A stretch of 56,286 nt of DNA from assembly GCA_959018045.1 (NCBI GenBank), contig CAUEJN010000003.1:1-56286 (forward strand), written 5' to 3'. This stretch comes from an uncultured Butyricicoccus sp. Lineage in GTDB: Bacteria > Bacillota > Clostridia > Oscillospirales > Butyricicoccaceae. This document shows, in pieces, positions 16,237-24,473 of the stretch. The notes beneath the pieces are model-generated. The model was not told the DNA's origin and made no database searches. It was given only the letters and a program-made list of their open reading frames with translations. Position 1 is the first letter of the stretch. Every line of letters starts with the position of its first letter. Both the position numbers and the translations under genes were made by a program.

Positions 16237-17310
16237 ATGAAAATTGGCATGTTAACCAGCGGCGGCGACTGCCAGGGCCTGAATTCGGCGCTGCGCGGTG
16301 TTGCAAAGACGCTTTACAATGAATTTGGCAAGGATGTGACGCTCTACGGCATCCGCGACGGCTATCGCGGTCTGATCGAGGGCGATTACCACCCGATGAA
16401 TCCGGAGGAATTTTCCGACATCCTGACCCTGGGCGGCACCATTCTGGGCACTTCGCGCCAGCCGTTCAAGATGATGCAGAAGGCCGATGAAAACGAGGAA
16501 ACCAAGCTGCAAAAGATGCTGGAGACCTGCAAGAAAGCACGGTTTGACTGTCTGGTCATTCTGGGCGGCAACGGCACGCACAAGACGGCAAATCTACTGT
16601 CGGAAAACGGGGTCAACGTCGTCACCCTGCCCAAGACCATCGACAACGACCTTTGGGGCACCGACCTGACCTTCGGTTTTGAGTCGGCGGTCAACATCGC
16701 CACCAGTGTTATCGATTCCATCCACTCGACCGCATTCTCGCACAGCCGCGTCTTTATCGTCGAGACCATGGGACACAAGGCCGGATGGCTGACCCTGTAC
16801 GCGGGCATCGCATCGGGCGCGGACGTAATCGTCATTCCCGAGATTCCGTATAGTGCCAAGGCAATTGCACGCGCCATCGAAAAGCGCGCCGAGAGCGGCA
16901 AGCGTTTTTCCATCCTGGCGGTCGCAGAAGGCGCAATCAGTCAGGAAGAGGCCAAGATGAGCAGGAAGGAATTCAAGGAAGCGCGCAAAAATATGCCCTA
17001 TCCCTCGATTTCCTACCGTCTCGCCGACGAGCTCAAAGAGCTGACCGGTCAGGAGATCCGCGTCACCATCCCCGGACACTACCAGCGCGGCGGTGCGCCC
17101 TGTCCGGCTGACCGCCTGCTCACCACCCGTTTGGGTGTTGCGACGGCGAACCTCATTCGCGACGGCAAGTTCGGCAATATGGTTGCCATCCGGGCGGGCA
17201 AGATCGTACCCGTTCCGCTGTCCGAGGTAGCCGGCAAACTCAAGACCGTCCCGCCCGACAGCGACATCGTACAGGCCGCACGTGATCTCGGCCTTTCCAT
17301 GGGCGACTAA
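16237..17310 (+). CDS. 6-phosphofructokinase
   Basis: A 357-residue PfkA-superfamily enzyme that phosphorylates fructose-6-phosphate at C1. TSGGDCQGLNSALR (7-20) forms the nucleotide loop; GGNGT is at 110-114 and PKTIDND at 132-138. ATP-specific enzymes have GGDGS and PGTIDND, PPi enzymes GGDDT and PKTIDND, so this protein is mixed: Gly at the ATP-type position but Lys at the PPi-type position. The first motif has Asn where Asp normally helps bind Mg. It looks like a group III (mixed-substrate) enzyme; the phosphoryl donor cannot be decided from sequence. Perfect CAGGAGG site upstream. Confidence 0.92.
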   Translation: MKIGMLTSGGDCQGLNSALRGVAKTLYNEFGKDVTLYGIRDGYRGLIEGDYHPMNPEEFSDILTLGGTILGTSRQPFKMMQKADENEETKLQKMLETCKKARFDCLVILGGNGTHKTANLLSENGVNVVTLPKTIDNDLWGTDLTFGFESAVNIATSVIDSIHSTAFSHSRVFIVETMGHKAGWLTLYAGIASGADVIVIPEIPYSAKAIARAIEKRAESGKRFSILAVAEGAISQEEAKMSRKEFKEARKNMPYPSISYRLADELKELTGQEIRVTIPGHYQRGGAPCPADRLLTTRLGVATANLIRDGKFGNMVAIRAGKIVPVPLSEVAGKLKTVPPDSDIVQAARDLGLSMGD

Positions 17311-17314
17311 AAAA

Positions 17315-17358
17315 AGACCCGATGCAGACTCAGTATCTGCATCGGGTTTGTCTTTTTA
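17315..17358. terminator. Bidirectional terminator between pfk and DUF1963 gene
   Basis: ACCCGATGCAGA pairs with TCTGCATCGGGT, with an A run on the left and T run on the right; shared by two convergent genes. Confidence 0.9.
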
Positions 17359-17363
17359 TCCGA

Positions 17364-18209
17364 TTATCCGCACTGTAAAATCACCCAAACACGGTCGAAC
17401 CGCCGCGCTTTCAGGTCTTCGGTGCGGATGTAAAAGTACAGCGCGCCGTCGTCACCGAAATTTAAGTCAAAATCTTCCATTTCGAACGAATCCAGCTGGA
17501 ACAGCAGCCGCCAGTTTTCCACCGAAGCCGCGCCCTCGCGCGCGGCCAGATGGGCGGGGAACTCGTCCAGTCCACCGAGGTTGTAGCCCCGGCTGACCAG
17601 CTCACACTCGAGCGTCATATTGTCCTGGATGACGTCCGGCCAGCCCAGCAGCTTGCTGCAATCGCCGCTGCCGCCTATGACCTCGTATGCCTCGATGTAG
17701 TCCTCGAACAGCTCGTCCTCGTCCAGTTCGGGGTGCACCTGGGCAAAGTCTGCCCACGATGCAAACGAGTGGTCGGCCTTGGCCTGCACGCGCAGGCGCG
17801 GCAGGCGAAATTCCTCGTCGAGCTCATGCGGGAAGGGGGCGGGCGCAAGCGGCTGACTGCCGTCGAACCAGTACACCCGTCCGCAGCCCGCGTCCGCCGG
17901 GTCAAAGCCCCAGCGCGCCGACTCCATCTCATAGAAGAAGGACAGAATGCCCGTGCGCGGGAGCAGTCCCTCGGGGTCCATCGCGGCCAGCGCGCCGCAG
18001 TCGAACTGCGCCAGAAATGACAGCGGCCGGGGCTTGACCGTGTCGTCGTAAAAGGTATCCGAGGTGAAGGTCGGCCAGACAAAGCCCGCTGGCACGTCCG
18101 GACAGCCGCCGAAACGGGTGCGTCCCCACACGATCGGCCCGTCCGCGCCGATATTCAGGCGAATCATGCCGCGCTGCATGGCCTCAAGCAGTTTCAAAAT
18201 TTTATCCAT
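17364..18209 (-). CDS. YwqG-like DUF1963 family protein
   Basis: A 281-residue soluble protein of the YwqG/DUF1963 family, cytoplasmic and of unknown function. Family features are the early WGRTRFGGCPDVPAGFVWPT (about 28-47), FLAQFDCGALAAMDPEGLLP and the late LLFQLDSFEMEDFDLNFGDD, followed by GALYFYI. The start at 18209 has AGAGGAAACG just upstream; earlier Met codons extend into non-family sequence. Single-gene unit, convergent with pfk. Confidence 0.85.
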   Translation of the reverse strand: MDKILKLLEAMQRGMIRLNIGADGPIVWGRTRFGGCPDVPAGFVWPTFTSDTFYDDTVKPRPLSFLAQFDCGALAAMDPEGLLPRTGILSFFYEMESARWGFDPADAGCGRVYWFDGSQPLAPAPFPHELDEEFRLPRLRVQAKADHSFASWADFAQVHPELDEDELFEDYIEAYEVIGGSGDCSKLLGWPDVIQDNMTLECELVSRGYNLGGLDEFPAHLAAREGAASVENWRLLFQLDSFEMEDFDLNFGDDGALYFYIRTEDLKARRFDRVWVILQCG

Positions 18210-18317
18210 AATCGTTTCCTCTAAGCGGTGGTCAGAACTCGGTGCAGCTTGCGCTGCATTTTTCTTATCATACCGCATTCTGCCCGCCGGGGCAACCTTT
18301 TCCGGCGTTTTTCGACC

Positions 18318-18356
18318 ATAAAAACAGCCGGGCAGGCGCTCTGCACGGCTGTTTGT
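18318..18356 (-). terminator. Terminator of dehydrogenase gene
   Basis: On the minus strand AACAGCCG and CGGCTGTT arms (with a GC-rich inner loop) are followed by TTTTATGG. Confidence 0.75.
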
Positions 18357-18363
18357 CATGCGG

Positions 18364-19038
18364 TCAGCCCTCTTCTTCGATCTGCTTTACGATCTTACGC
18401 GCAAAGCCGCCCAGCGTGCCGCGCTGATAGGACAGCGAGACCCCGGGCACCGTGCCGCCCAGTGCGGCGTCGATGAGCGCACGGGGCACGCCCAGGTCGG
18501 TCAGTTCGCGCTCGAGGGCGATCACGGCGCGCAGCGCGGCTTCGGTCGCGGCTCGGTTGACCCCCGGCACCAGTGCCACGTCGCCCAGGGTGATCTGGTC
18601 GGCAAGGCCGGGCAGGCTGTTCTGCACCCGGCGCAGCAAAGCCGGGTCGTGCTCGCCCAGCACGATCATGCACGGCAGACCGTGCGCCATGCCCACCGCC
18701 GAGCCGACCAGCTTGGCTTCCGACCAGACAAGGTCGGGGCGTTTTTCACGCAGCTGATGCGGGATGTCGGCCGCGGTCGCGAAGTTGAGTACGACTGCGC
18801 CCGGCTTGGCGCAGCTCGCCACCTGCTCAAGCACCGACGGCACGGCAGCAGCCGGAACGACCACCGCGATGACCTCACCTTCCGCTGCGCGCTCGATTTT
18901 TGTCGTCCACGGACAGCCATACAGCTCGCCCACCTGCCGCGTGCTGTCGGCATCCCGCCCGATCACCAGACAGTCCCGTCCGGCCTGCCGCAGCAAGAGC
19001 TGCCCCAGCTGTCCCGGTCCAATGAGTACAAATTCCAT
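18364..19038 (-). CDS. NAD(P)-binding dehydrogenase, P5CR/6PGDH-like
   Basis: A 224-residue protein starting with a Rossmann fold (MEFVLIGPGQLGQLLLRQAG, GxGxxG-like). The middle has the VVVPAAAVPSVLEQV and GAVVLNFATAA pattern of the pyrroline-5-carboxylate reductase / F420-dependent NADP oxidoreductase / ketopantoate reductase superfamily, and a helical C-terminal domain follows. It is shorter than ketopantoate reductases (about 300). Substrate unknown. No partner gene is adjacent, so it is probably a stand-alone unit. Confidence 0.7.
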   Translation of the reverse strand: MEFVLIGPGQLGQLLLRQAGRDCLVIGRDADSTRQVGELYGCPWTTKIERAAEGEVIAVVVPAAAVPSVLEQVASCAKPGAVVLNFATAADIPHQLREKRPDLVWSEAKLVGSAVGMAHGLPCMIVLGEHDPALLRRVQNSLPGLADQITLGDVALVPGVNRAATEAALRAVIALERELTDLGVPRALIDAALGGTVPGVSLSYQRGTLGGFARKIVKQIEEEG

Positions 19039-19344
19039 ATTGCGCTCCTTTCTCCATCTCCTCGATCATACGTTTTGTTTTGTTCGGTTATGTCAATATC
19101 CCTGGCTCTATCTTACCGCGCTTGTCTTTTCCTGTAGACCATCTGTTTGAAACACCGGAAAACAGACGCGCACCGCGTCCCGCGACATGCCGACAAATAG
19201 TCGGATTTCTGAACAAATCTGCATAGAATTTCAGAATATGGTCATATTTATGTTCATAATCTACAAAAATTCCGGTGCGGAGCATGCTTTTGTTTTGTCG
19301 CTTTTTTTGATATAAGTGGACTTTCAACAAATACCTCGGGAAAG
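19039..19344. other. 306-base intergenic stretch, no gene
   Basis: AT-rich DNA between the dehydrogenase and the fabF remnant. It holds a possible weak promoter for the remnant (TTGTTT at 19290, TATAAG at 19311, short 15-base spacer) and a GGAAAG ribosome-site-like stretch before 19345. Nothing else recognised. Confidence 0.5.
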
Positions 19345-20003
19345 ATGGTGAACCATTTGGATCAGACAAAACTTGTAATTGCCGGCATGGGCGCGGTGAC
19401 CCCGATCGGGGTGGGCGTTCCGGCCTATTGGCAGGCGCTGACCGCGGGCAAGTGCGGCATCGGCCGCATCACCCGCTTTGACGTGTCCGACCTGCCCGTA
19501 CAGATTGCAGCCGAGCTCCGTGACTTCGACCCGGCCGCTTACATGCCCAAGACCCTTGCGCGCACCACGTCACCGCACCCCATCCCGAAGGCGCAGGCGC
19601 GGCGGCCTGCATGCGCCGTGCACTCAAACGGGCAGGTCTCCAGCCGTCGGATATCGGATACATCAACGCGCACGGCACCTCGACCGGTCTGGGCGATATC
19701 GCAGAGACCCAGGCGGTCAAGGCGGTATTCGGCGGTCGGGAGTCGGCGCCGCCGGTGTCCTCGACCAAGTCCATGACCGGTCACCTGCTGGGCGGTGCAG
19801 CTGCCGTTGAGGCCATCGCCTGCGCCATGGCGACCCGCGAGGATATCATCCCGCCCACCATCGGCTACAAGGAGCCCGACCCCGACTGCGATCTGGACAT
19901 CACCCCCAACGTTGCAGTACACGCACCCGTGCGCGTCGCCATCTCCAATTCGCTCGGCTTCGGCGGTCACAATGCATGCATCGTCATCAGGAAATTTGCG
20001 TAA
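19345..20003 (+). pseudogene. fabF-like beta-ketoacyl-ACP synthase II with central deletion
   Basis: The first about 73 codons read as a KAS II N-terminus (VIAGMGAVTPIGVGVPAYW, FDVSDLPVQIAAELRDFDP). From about 19566, in a different frame, comes the C-terminal third: HVTAPHPEGAGAAACMRRAL, INAHGTSTGLGD with the first active-site His, TGHLLGGAAAVEAI with the second, then SNSLGFGGHN. About 190-200 residues, including the catalytic Cys, are gone and the junction is out of frame. Intact FabF is about 410 residues. The retained ends are well conserved, so the deletion is probably recent. Confidence 0.88.
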
Positions 20004-20014
20004 ATCCCCCTTTC

Positions 20015-20048
20015 GCACCGTCTGACCGTCTCAGACGGTGCGTTTTTT
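20015..20048 (+). terminator. Intrinsic terminator after fabF remnant
   Basis: GCACCGTCTGA pairs with TCAGACGGTGC, followed by GTTTTTTT. Confidence 0.9.
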
Positions 20049-20054
20049 TACCGC

Positions 20055-20083
20055 TTGACGGCGCGCACGCTTTCCCGTAAGAT
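20055..20083 (+). promoter_or_regulatory. Promoter of LysR gene
   Basis: TTGACG (20055-20060), 17-base spacer, TAAGAT (20078-20083); GGAGGCGG lies before ATG 20116. Confidence 0.6.
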
Positions 20084-20115
20084 AAAGGGCAGGAATACCC
20101 GGCACGGAGGCGGTC

Positions 20116-20997
20116 ATGGAACTCAAACAACTGCAATATTTTGTCACAAGCGTCGATTTGGGCAGCTTCAAAAAGGCCGCTGACGCGCTCTACACCACCC
20201 AGCCACACGTCAGCAAGACCATCAAGGCGCTGGAAGACGAGCTGGGTCTGACCCTGTTCGACCGTCACCCGGTCGGCGTGACCATCACCGAGGCTGGAAA
20301 GCAGGTCTACACCCATGCAAGCGACATTCTGCGCCGCTGCGGACAGATTGCACAAGTCGAAGCCGATGGCGGGTGCGAGCCGCTGCACATCGCCGCCACC
20401 CCGAGCGGTTTTCTGGCTGACCTGACCGCCCGGTTCTGCCGCGACCGGCAGGCACTCGATCTGCGCTACCACGAGGGCAGCATGGAGGATATTCTGCAAA
20501 AATTGCACCGACATGAAGCTAATTTGGGTCTGGTCACACTGACCCGCCGCAAGCTGGCCGGGTTTGGGCAGATCATCGATAAAAAGCGGCTGACGCTCGA
20601 GGTGCTGTGCGAGGATAGCCCGTGTCTGTTCGTCGGCGCAGACCATCCGCTCCGGCAGGCCGGTTCGGTCGACGCGACAGCCCTGCGTACCTTGTCTTTC
20701 ATCCAGCCACCCGACGGTTTGTTTGCTCTTCAGCCGTCCGCGCTCATCGGTCAGGACGCGGACAGCCCCGGACGCATCCAGACCAATAGCCCACTTCTGT
20801 CGCGGCGATTGACCGAGACTGGCGCGGCGTGTGTGATCGGCTGCCGGTGGATGTTCCCGGAGGATTGTACCTTGCATCCGGTGCCGATTGCACGGTGCGA
20901 GGAGCGGATTTGTCTGGGACTGGTCAAGCGCGGACGCGGGGAATTGTCGGACGCGGAACGGGAGTTTGTCGCGTTCATACGGCAGCAGTTGTCTTAA
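20116..20997 (+). CDS. LysR family transcriptional regulator
   Basis: A 293-residue LTTR. The winged helix-turn-helix spans residues 1-60 (MELKQLQYFVTSVDLGSFKK, then ADALYTTQPHVSKTIKALED) and the periplasmic-binding-protein-like effector domain about 90-293. LTTRs usually control a divergent neighbour, but the gene on its left is the fabF remnant in the same direction, so the present target is unclear; the fabF/fatty-acid link may be historical. Followed directly by repeat copy B instead of a simple terminator. Confidence 0.92.
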   Translation: MELKQLQYFVTSVDLGSFKKAADALYTTQPHVSKTIKALEDELGLTLFDRHPVGVTITEAGKQVYTHASDILRRCGQIAQVEADGGCEPLHIAATPSGFLADLTARFCRDRQALDLRYHEGSMEDILQKLHRHEANLGLVTLTRRKLAGFGQIIDKKRLTLEVLCEDSPCLFVGADHPLRQAGSVDATALRTLSFIQPPDGLFALQPSALIGQDADSPGRIQTNSPLLSRRLTETGAACVIGCRWMFPEDCTLHPVPIARCEERICLGLVKRGRGELSDAEREFVAFIRQQLS

Positions 20998-21000
20998 TAA

Positions 21001-21366
21001 AGCTTTCGCCAGCCTTTCTCGAAAGGCTGCGGAGTCTTGAGGCAGAGCCTCAAGTCGCGTCCCGCAGGACGCGAAACTCCCCTTTGAAACCCGGTGTCCG
21101 CCCCGGGTTTCAACTAAAACTTACAAAAAGAGAAAGACCGTCCCTTCGGACGGTCTTTCCCATGAGCGGCCATTGGCCGCGGAGTATTTCGCTCGCTGCG
21201 GCGAGCGACTATTTTTTTGTTTTAGTTGATTCCGGTCAAAAGACCGGAATCAAGAGGGGATTCCGTGTCCTGCGGGACACGGCTCAGGGCTCTGCCCTGA
21301 GAACCCGCAAACCTTTGAAAAGGTTTGATCGAAACTTCATTTCGCCTACGGGCGGGAATTGGTGCG
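21001..21366. repeat. Composite hairpin repeat, copy B (complete, two half units)
   Basis: Lies between convergent genes. The left half unit (minus orientation) has hp4 AGCCTTT/AAAGGCT, hp3 CTTGAGG/CCTCAAG, hp2 CGCGTCC-CGCA-GGACGCG (21056-21073) and hp1 GAAACCCGG/CCGGGTTTC. The core carries the AAAGACCGTCC/GGACGGTCTTT hairpin, the GCGGCCATTGGCCGC palindrome and CGCTCGC-TGCG-GCGAGCG. The right half unit (plus orientation) has hp1 GATTCCGGTC/GACCGGAATC, hp2 CCGTGTCC-TGCG-GGACACGG (21263-21282), hp3 CTCAGGG/CCCTGAG and hp4 AAACCTTT/AAAGGTTT. It ends 3 bases before the stop codon of the deacetylase gene. Confidence 0.88.
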
Positions 21367-21369
21367 GTG

Positions 21370-22551
21370 CTAATTTGCGCTTGTGAGCGTGACTTGTTTA
21401 CTATTCTCATCATACTCAACCGTACCGCCGACCAATACGGTCAACTCACGCAAGTTCACATAATTTGCGCCGTCGATGGTATATGCCGAGACACTCGCCG
21501 TCTGGCCATCCACCAACAGACCCTTACTGCCTGCTCTGGCCTGCATGGCAGTCACGTCTGGCGTGCCTTTGAGTTCCGTGCCGATGGGTTCATAAACCTC
21601 ACCGCGTGTCAAAGTGACCGTGTCGGTCGCCTCGTCATATCCAACGGCAAAGGCCGAGCCGGTCGCACGCAGCGCGGCGGCGCAGTCGCGCAGGCTGACA
21701 TAATTGGCGCTGTCGATCAGGTAAGCGGTCAGCGGTGCAGTCGTACCATCCACGGCAAAGGTGCAGTCGCTGGGAATGGCCGTCTTGGCCGGGACGGGCA
21801 GTCCAGGCAGGGCAGAGAGATAATCAAAACGATAACCCTGATTCTCCCAGCCGGTCAGCAGTTCATCCAAAATAGCCGCGTTGGTTGACGACACCGCGTG
21901 CAGCAGCACGATTGCACCCGGATGCACGCGGCTGTTGAGCGTCTTTAATGCACTCTCGCGGCTGGGCTGCTTGCTCTGATCCCAGTCGGCATAGGCTACA
22001 CTCCAAAGCGTGGTATGATAGCCCAAATTCTGTGCCCACTGCAAATTGTCATGCGTGTACGACCCTTCAGGCGGACGGTAGAAGGGGTCGAGCTTGCGCC
22101 CGGTCACCTGCTCGTACTGCTTGGACAGGCTGGTCAGTTCCTGCTCGAATTTGGTCTTGGATACCTTGGACATGTTGGGGTGATTGCTCGTGTGATTGCC
22201 CACAATATGCCCCTCGTCGCCCATACGCTTGGACAGCTCGGGCGCTGTGTCCAGATAGTCGCCGACCATGAAAAACGCCGCCGGTGCATGGTGCTTTTTG
22301 AGCACGTCCAGAATCTTGGACGTGTTGCCATTCTCGTAACCACAGTCGAAAGTCAGATAAATAACCTTGCTGTCCGTGTCACCCATGTAGTACGACCCGT
22401 ACTTCGCCAGCGTCTGTACACTATCCTCGCCGCTCGGCGGCTTTCCAGCTCCATTTCCGTACCATAAGCCCCAGTTGATCGCCCCGGCTGCACTGCTCAG
22501 CAGCACACCTGCACAGAGCGCACACAGTCCCCGTTTGATGCCATGATTCAT
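21370..22551 (-). CDS. PdaA-like polysaccharide deacetylase with C-terminal binding domains
   Basis: A 393-residue exported protein with signal peptide 1 to about 24. The NodB deacetylase domain (about 60-260) has motif 1 LTFDCGYENG (catalytic D69), motif 2 HTSNHPN (zinc ligands H120 and H124), motif 3 RPPEGSY (159-165) and motif 5 HPGAIVLLH (H218). This set is typical of PdaA-type peptidoglycan N-acetylmuramic acid deacetylases of spore-formers. Residues about 265-393 hold two copper-amine-oxidase-N-like repeats (VDGTTAPLTAYLIDSANYVS; VDGQTASVSAYTIDGANYVN) likely to bind the cell wall. Monocistronic with its own promoter. Confidence 0.92.
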   Translation of the reverse strand: MNHGIKRGLCALCAGVLLSSAAGAINWGLWYGNGAGKPPSGEDSVQTLAKYGSYYMGDTDSKVIYLTFDCGYENGNTSKILDVLKKHHAPAAFFMVGDYLDTAPELSKRMGDEGHIVGNHTSNHPNMSKVSKTKFEQELTSLSKQYEQVTGRKLDPFYRPPEGSYTHDNLQWAQNLGYHTTLWSVAYADWDQSKQPSRESALKTLNSRVHPGAIVLLHAVSSTNAAILDELLTGWENQGYRFDYLSALPGLPVPAKTAIPSDCTFAVDGTTAPLTAYLIDSANYVSLRDCAAALRATGSAFAVGYDEATDTVTLTRGEVYEPIGTELKGTPDVTAMQARAGSKGLLVDGQTASVSAYTIDGANYVNLRELTVLVGGTVEYDENSKQVTLTSAN

Positions 22552-22603
22552 CCCGATTTTCCCGTCCTTTCCAACCGTCTAAACCGGCGGTTTGTATGGG
22601 TTT

Positions 22604-22632
22604 AGTATAACAGATGTCGGGCTCTGCCTCAA
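22604..22632 (-). promoter_or_regulatory. Promoter of deacetylase gene
   Basis: Minus strand TTGAGG (22627-22632), 17-base spacer, TATACT (22604-22609). The -35 lies in GGCTCTGCCTCAAG, a fragment of the hp3 module of the composite repeat. The leader has an AAACCGGCGGTTT hairpin. Confidence 0.6.
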
Positions 22633-22651
22633 GCTACAAGGCGGATACAGC

Positions 22652-22780
22652 CACTTTGTCCCCGATGTGGGACGAGGTGAGGAAAACCACCACAGCCGAA
22701 TTTGAAGCTTTCGCCTGCAGGTGGGACGACCTTGAACCTATTCCCGCGGCTCTCACCTCGTCCCGCGTGCGGGACGAAGT
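22652..22780. repeat. Two copies of a second hairpin family (GTCCC-N6-GGGAC)
   Basis: CACTTTGTCCC-N6-GGGACGAGGTG (22652-22679) and CACCTCGTCCC-N6-GGGACGAAGT (22754-22780). Further copies lie at 24006-24031, 33366-33391, 33629-33654 and 35688-35713, mostly at the edges of the large composite repeats. Bases 22552-22884 hold no gene. Confidence 0.75.
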
Positions 22781-22821
22781 CATTCATCTTCCCCATTCAA
22801 AAAGATTTTACAATGCAACAG

Positions 22822-22849
22822 TTGACAAACACAAGTATTGCGGTATGAT
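22822..22849 (+). promoter_or_regulatory. Promoter of OYE-family gene
   Basis: TTGACA (22822-22827), 16-base spacer, TATGAT (22844-22849); GGGAGG lies before ATG 22885. Confidence 0.75.
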
Positions 22850-22884
22850 AAGAAAAAATCAATTTCCATGGGAGGCTATCGTCC

Positions 22885-24006
22885 ATGTATAAATCGCTCT
22901 TTCAGCCGCTGACCGTGCGCGGCTTGACGCTTAAAAACCGTATTGTCTTTGCGCCCACCTCGATGGGCTTAAAATCCGAGGACTTTCTGGCGCATATTGA
23001 CCGCATCGCCCGCGGCGGTGCCGGGTTGATCGTCATCGGAGACGTACCCGTGCTGCCGTCGCCTATGTTTTCGCTCTACACGCCCGAGGGGCTGGACTTC
23101 TACCGCCAGATCACCCAGACCGCACATGCAGGCGGTGCCAAGCTCTCCGCCCAGCTGCACATGAGCGACAGCGACGTGCAGGGCTTGCAGCGCTATCTGC
23201 CCGACCTGCGCGCCGGACGCATCACGCCCGACGATCTGCGCCGCAAGCTTAACGACATGACCGGCGACTTTATCACCGGCCTGCCAGTCGAGCGCATCCA
23301 GACCATCATCGACGGCTTTGGGCAGGCCGCCATTCTGGCGCGTGACGCGGGCTTCGACATGATTCAGATTCACGGCGACCGCATGTGCGGCAGTTTCAGC
23401 TCGAGCATTTACAACCACCGCACCGACGCATACGGCGGCAGTCCGGAGAACCGTGCACGCTTTGCCGTGTCCTGCGTACAGGCTGTGCGCCGCACCGTGC
23501 CCGACATGCCCATCGAGTATAAGCTCGCCGTGCGGCAAGAAGACCCGCACTACGGCAACGCGGGTATTTTGACCGACGAACTGCCGGTCTTTGTGCCGCT
23601 GCTGGACGAGGCCGGCGTGGACTGCTACGAAGTTGCACTGGCCAATCACGGCGCACTGACCGACACCATCCCGCCGCACAATCACCCCTATTTCAGTGAG
23701 CCTGGATGCTTCCTGAAGTTCTGCGACCTCGTCCGTCCGCTGACCAATCGCCCGCTGTGCGGTGTCGGCGGTCTGGGCGACCCCGACTTTGCCGCCGCTC
23801 AGGTAGACAGCGGCCGCGTCGATTATATCGCGCTCAGCCGTCCACTCATCGCCGACCCCGATTGGCCGCGTCTGGTGCAGAACGGACAGACCGACCAGAT
23901 TTTCCGCTGTGTCCGCTGCAATCGCGCATGCCTTGGCGGTATGCAGCAGCATCAGGGCACACACTGTGTTTTTGATGAAAAACGCCGCGCAGCGCGTGGG
24001 GAATGA
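22885..24006 (+). CDS. NADH:flavin oxidoreductase, Old Yellow Enzyme family
   Basis: A 373-residue FMN TIM-barrel protein. N-terminal FMN-binding LTLKNRIVFAPTSMGLKSED, substrate/FMN region IQIHGDRMCGSFSSSIYNHR (about 155-175), then YGGSPENRARF and the C-terminal FMN phosphate region GVGGLGD. The tail C-VR-C-NRA-C plus a later Cys (CVRCNRACLGG, THC) matches the 4Fe-4S ligands of the 2,4-dienoyl-CoA reductase/bile-acid BaiCD-type subgroup. The FAD/NAD domain that normally follows (total about 650) is absent; 373 residues may be a natural short form using a separate partner. Acts on an alpha,beta-unsaturated carbonyl, substrate unknown. Confidence 0.87.
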   Translation: MYKSLFQPLTVRGLTLKNRIVFAPTSMGLKSEDFLAHIDRIARGGAGLIVIGDVPVLPSPMFSLYTPEGLDFYRQITQTAHAGGAKLSAQLHMSDSDVQGLQRYLPDLRAGRITPDDLRRKLNDMTGDFITGLPVERIQTIIDGFGQAAILARDAGFDMIQIHGDRMCGSFSSSIYNHRTDAYGGSPENRARFAVSCVQAVRRTVPDMPIEYKLAVRQEDPHYGNAGILTDELPVFVPLLDEAGVDCYEVALANHGALTDTIPPHNHPYFSEPGCFLKFCDLVRPLTNRPLCGVGGLGDPDFAAAQVDSGRVDYIALSRPLIADPDWPRLVQNGQTDQIFRCVRCNRACLGGMQQHQGTHCVFDEKRRAARGE

Positions 24007-24468
24007 CTTCGTCCCCGGTGCGGAACAAGGTGAGAAATCCCGCCCGCAGGCGACAAGCGGGTCCGGGTCTGCGACCCGGCGCGATCCAGCCGCGCAGCCC
24101 GTAGGCCACTATCCTTATTCCCGCGCCGTGCGCGGATAATATGAGTGTGCTGGCCCGTCCAGGTGGAACCTGGCCGGACTCCGCAGAGTCCGGAATTCCC
24201 CTTTGAAACCCGGTGTCCGCCCCGGGGTTCAATCAAAACAAACAAAAAGGAAAGACCGTCCCTTCGGACGGTCTTTCCAAAGATTGCGCGACCTGCGGGT
24301 CGCGCTTTTCTTTTTATTTTGGTTGATTCCGGTCAAAAGACCGGAATCAAAAGGGAATTTCGCCATCTGCGGATGGCGACTCAGGGCTCTGCCCTGAGAA
24401 CCCGCAAACCTTTGAAAAGGTTTGATCGAAACTTCATTTCGCCTCCGGGCGGAATTGGCACGGTGCTT
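24006..24468. repeat. Composite hairpin repeat, copy C
   Basis: Between convergent OYE gene and transporter remnant. Left to right: GTCCC hairpin (24006-24031), a 50-base module beginning CCCGTAGGCCACTATCC (24098-24147) shared with copy D, left hp2 CCGGACTC-CGCA-GAGTCCGG (24174-24193), hp1 GAAACCCGG arms, core AAAGACCGTCC/GGACGGTCTTT hairpin, GCGCGACC-TGCG-GGTCGCGC, right hp1 GATTCCGGTC/GACCGGAATC, hp2 CGCCATC-TGCG-GATGGCG (24361-24378), hp3 CTCAGGG/CCCTGAG and hp4 AAACCTTT/AAAGGTTT. Confidence 0.88.
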
Positions 24469-24473
24469 TTTTC

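Noticed and set aside
19290..19316. Promoter of the fabF remnant
   Set aside because: The 15-base spacer and weak boxes are not convincing enough for a separate feature.
22614..22892. 92-codon frame before the OYE gene
   Set aside because: It spans the GTCCC hairpins and the OYE promoter and has no ribosome binding site or family similarity.
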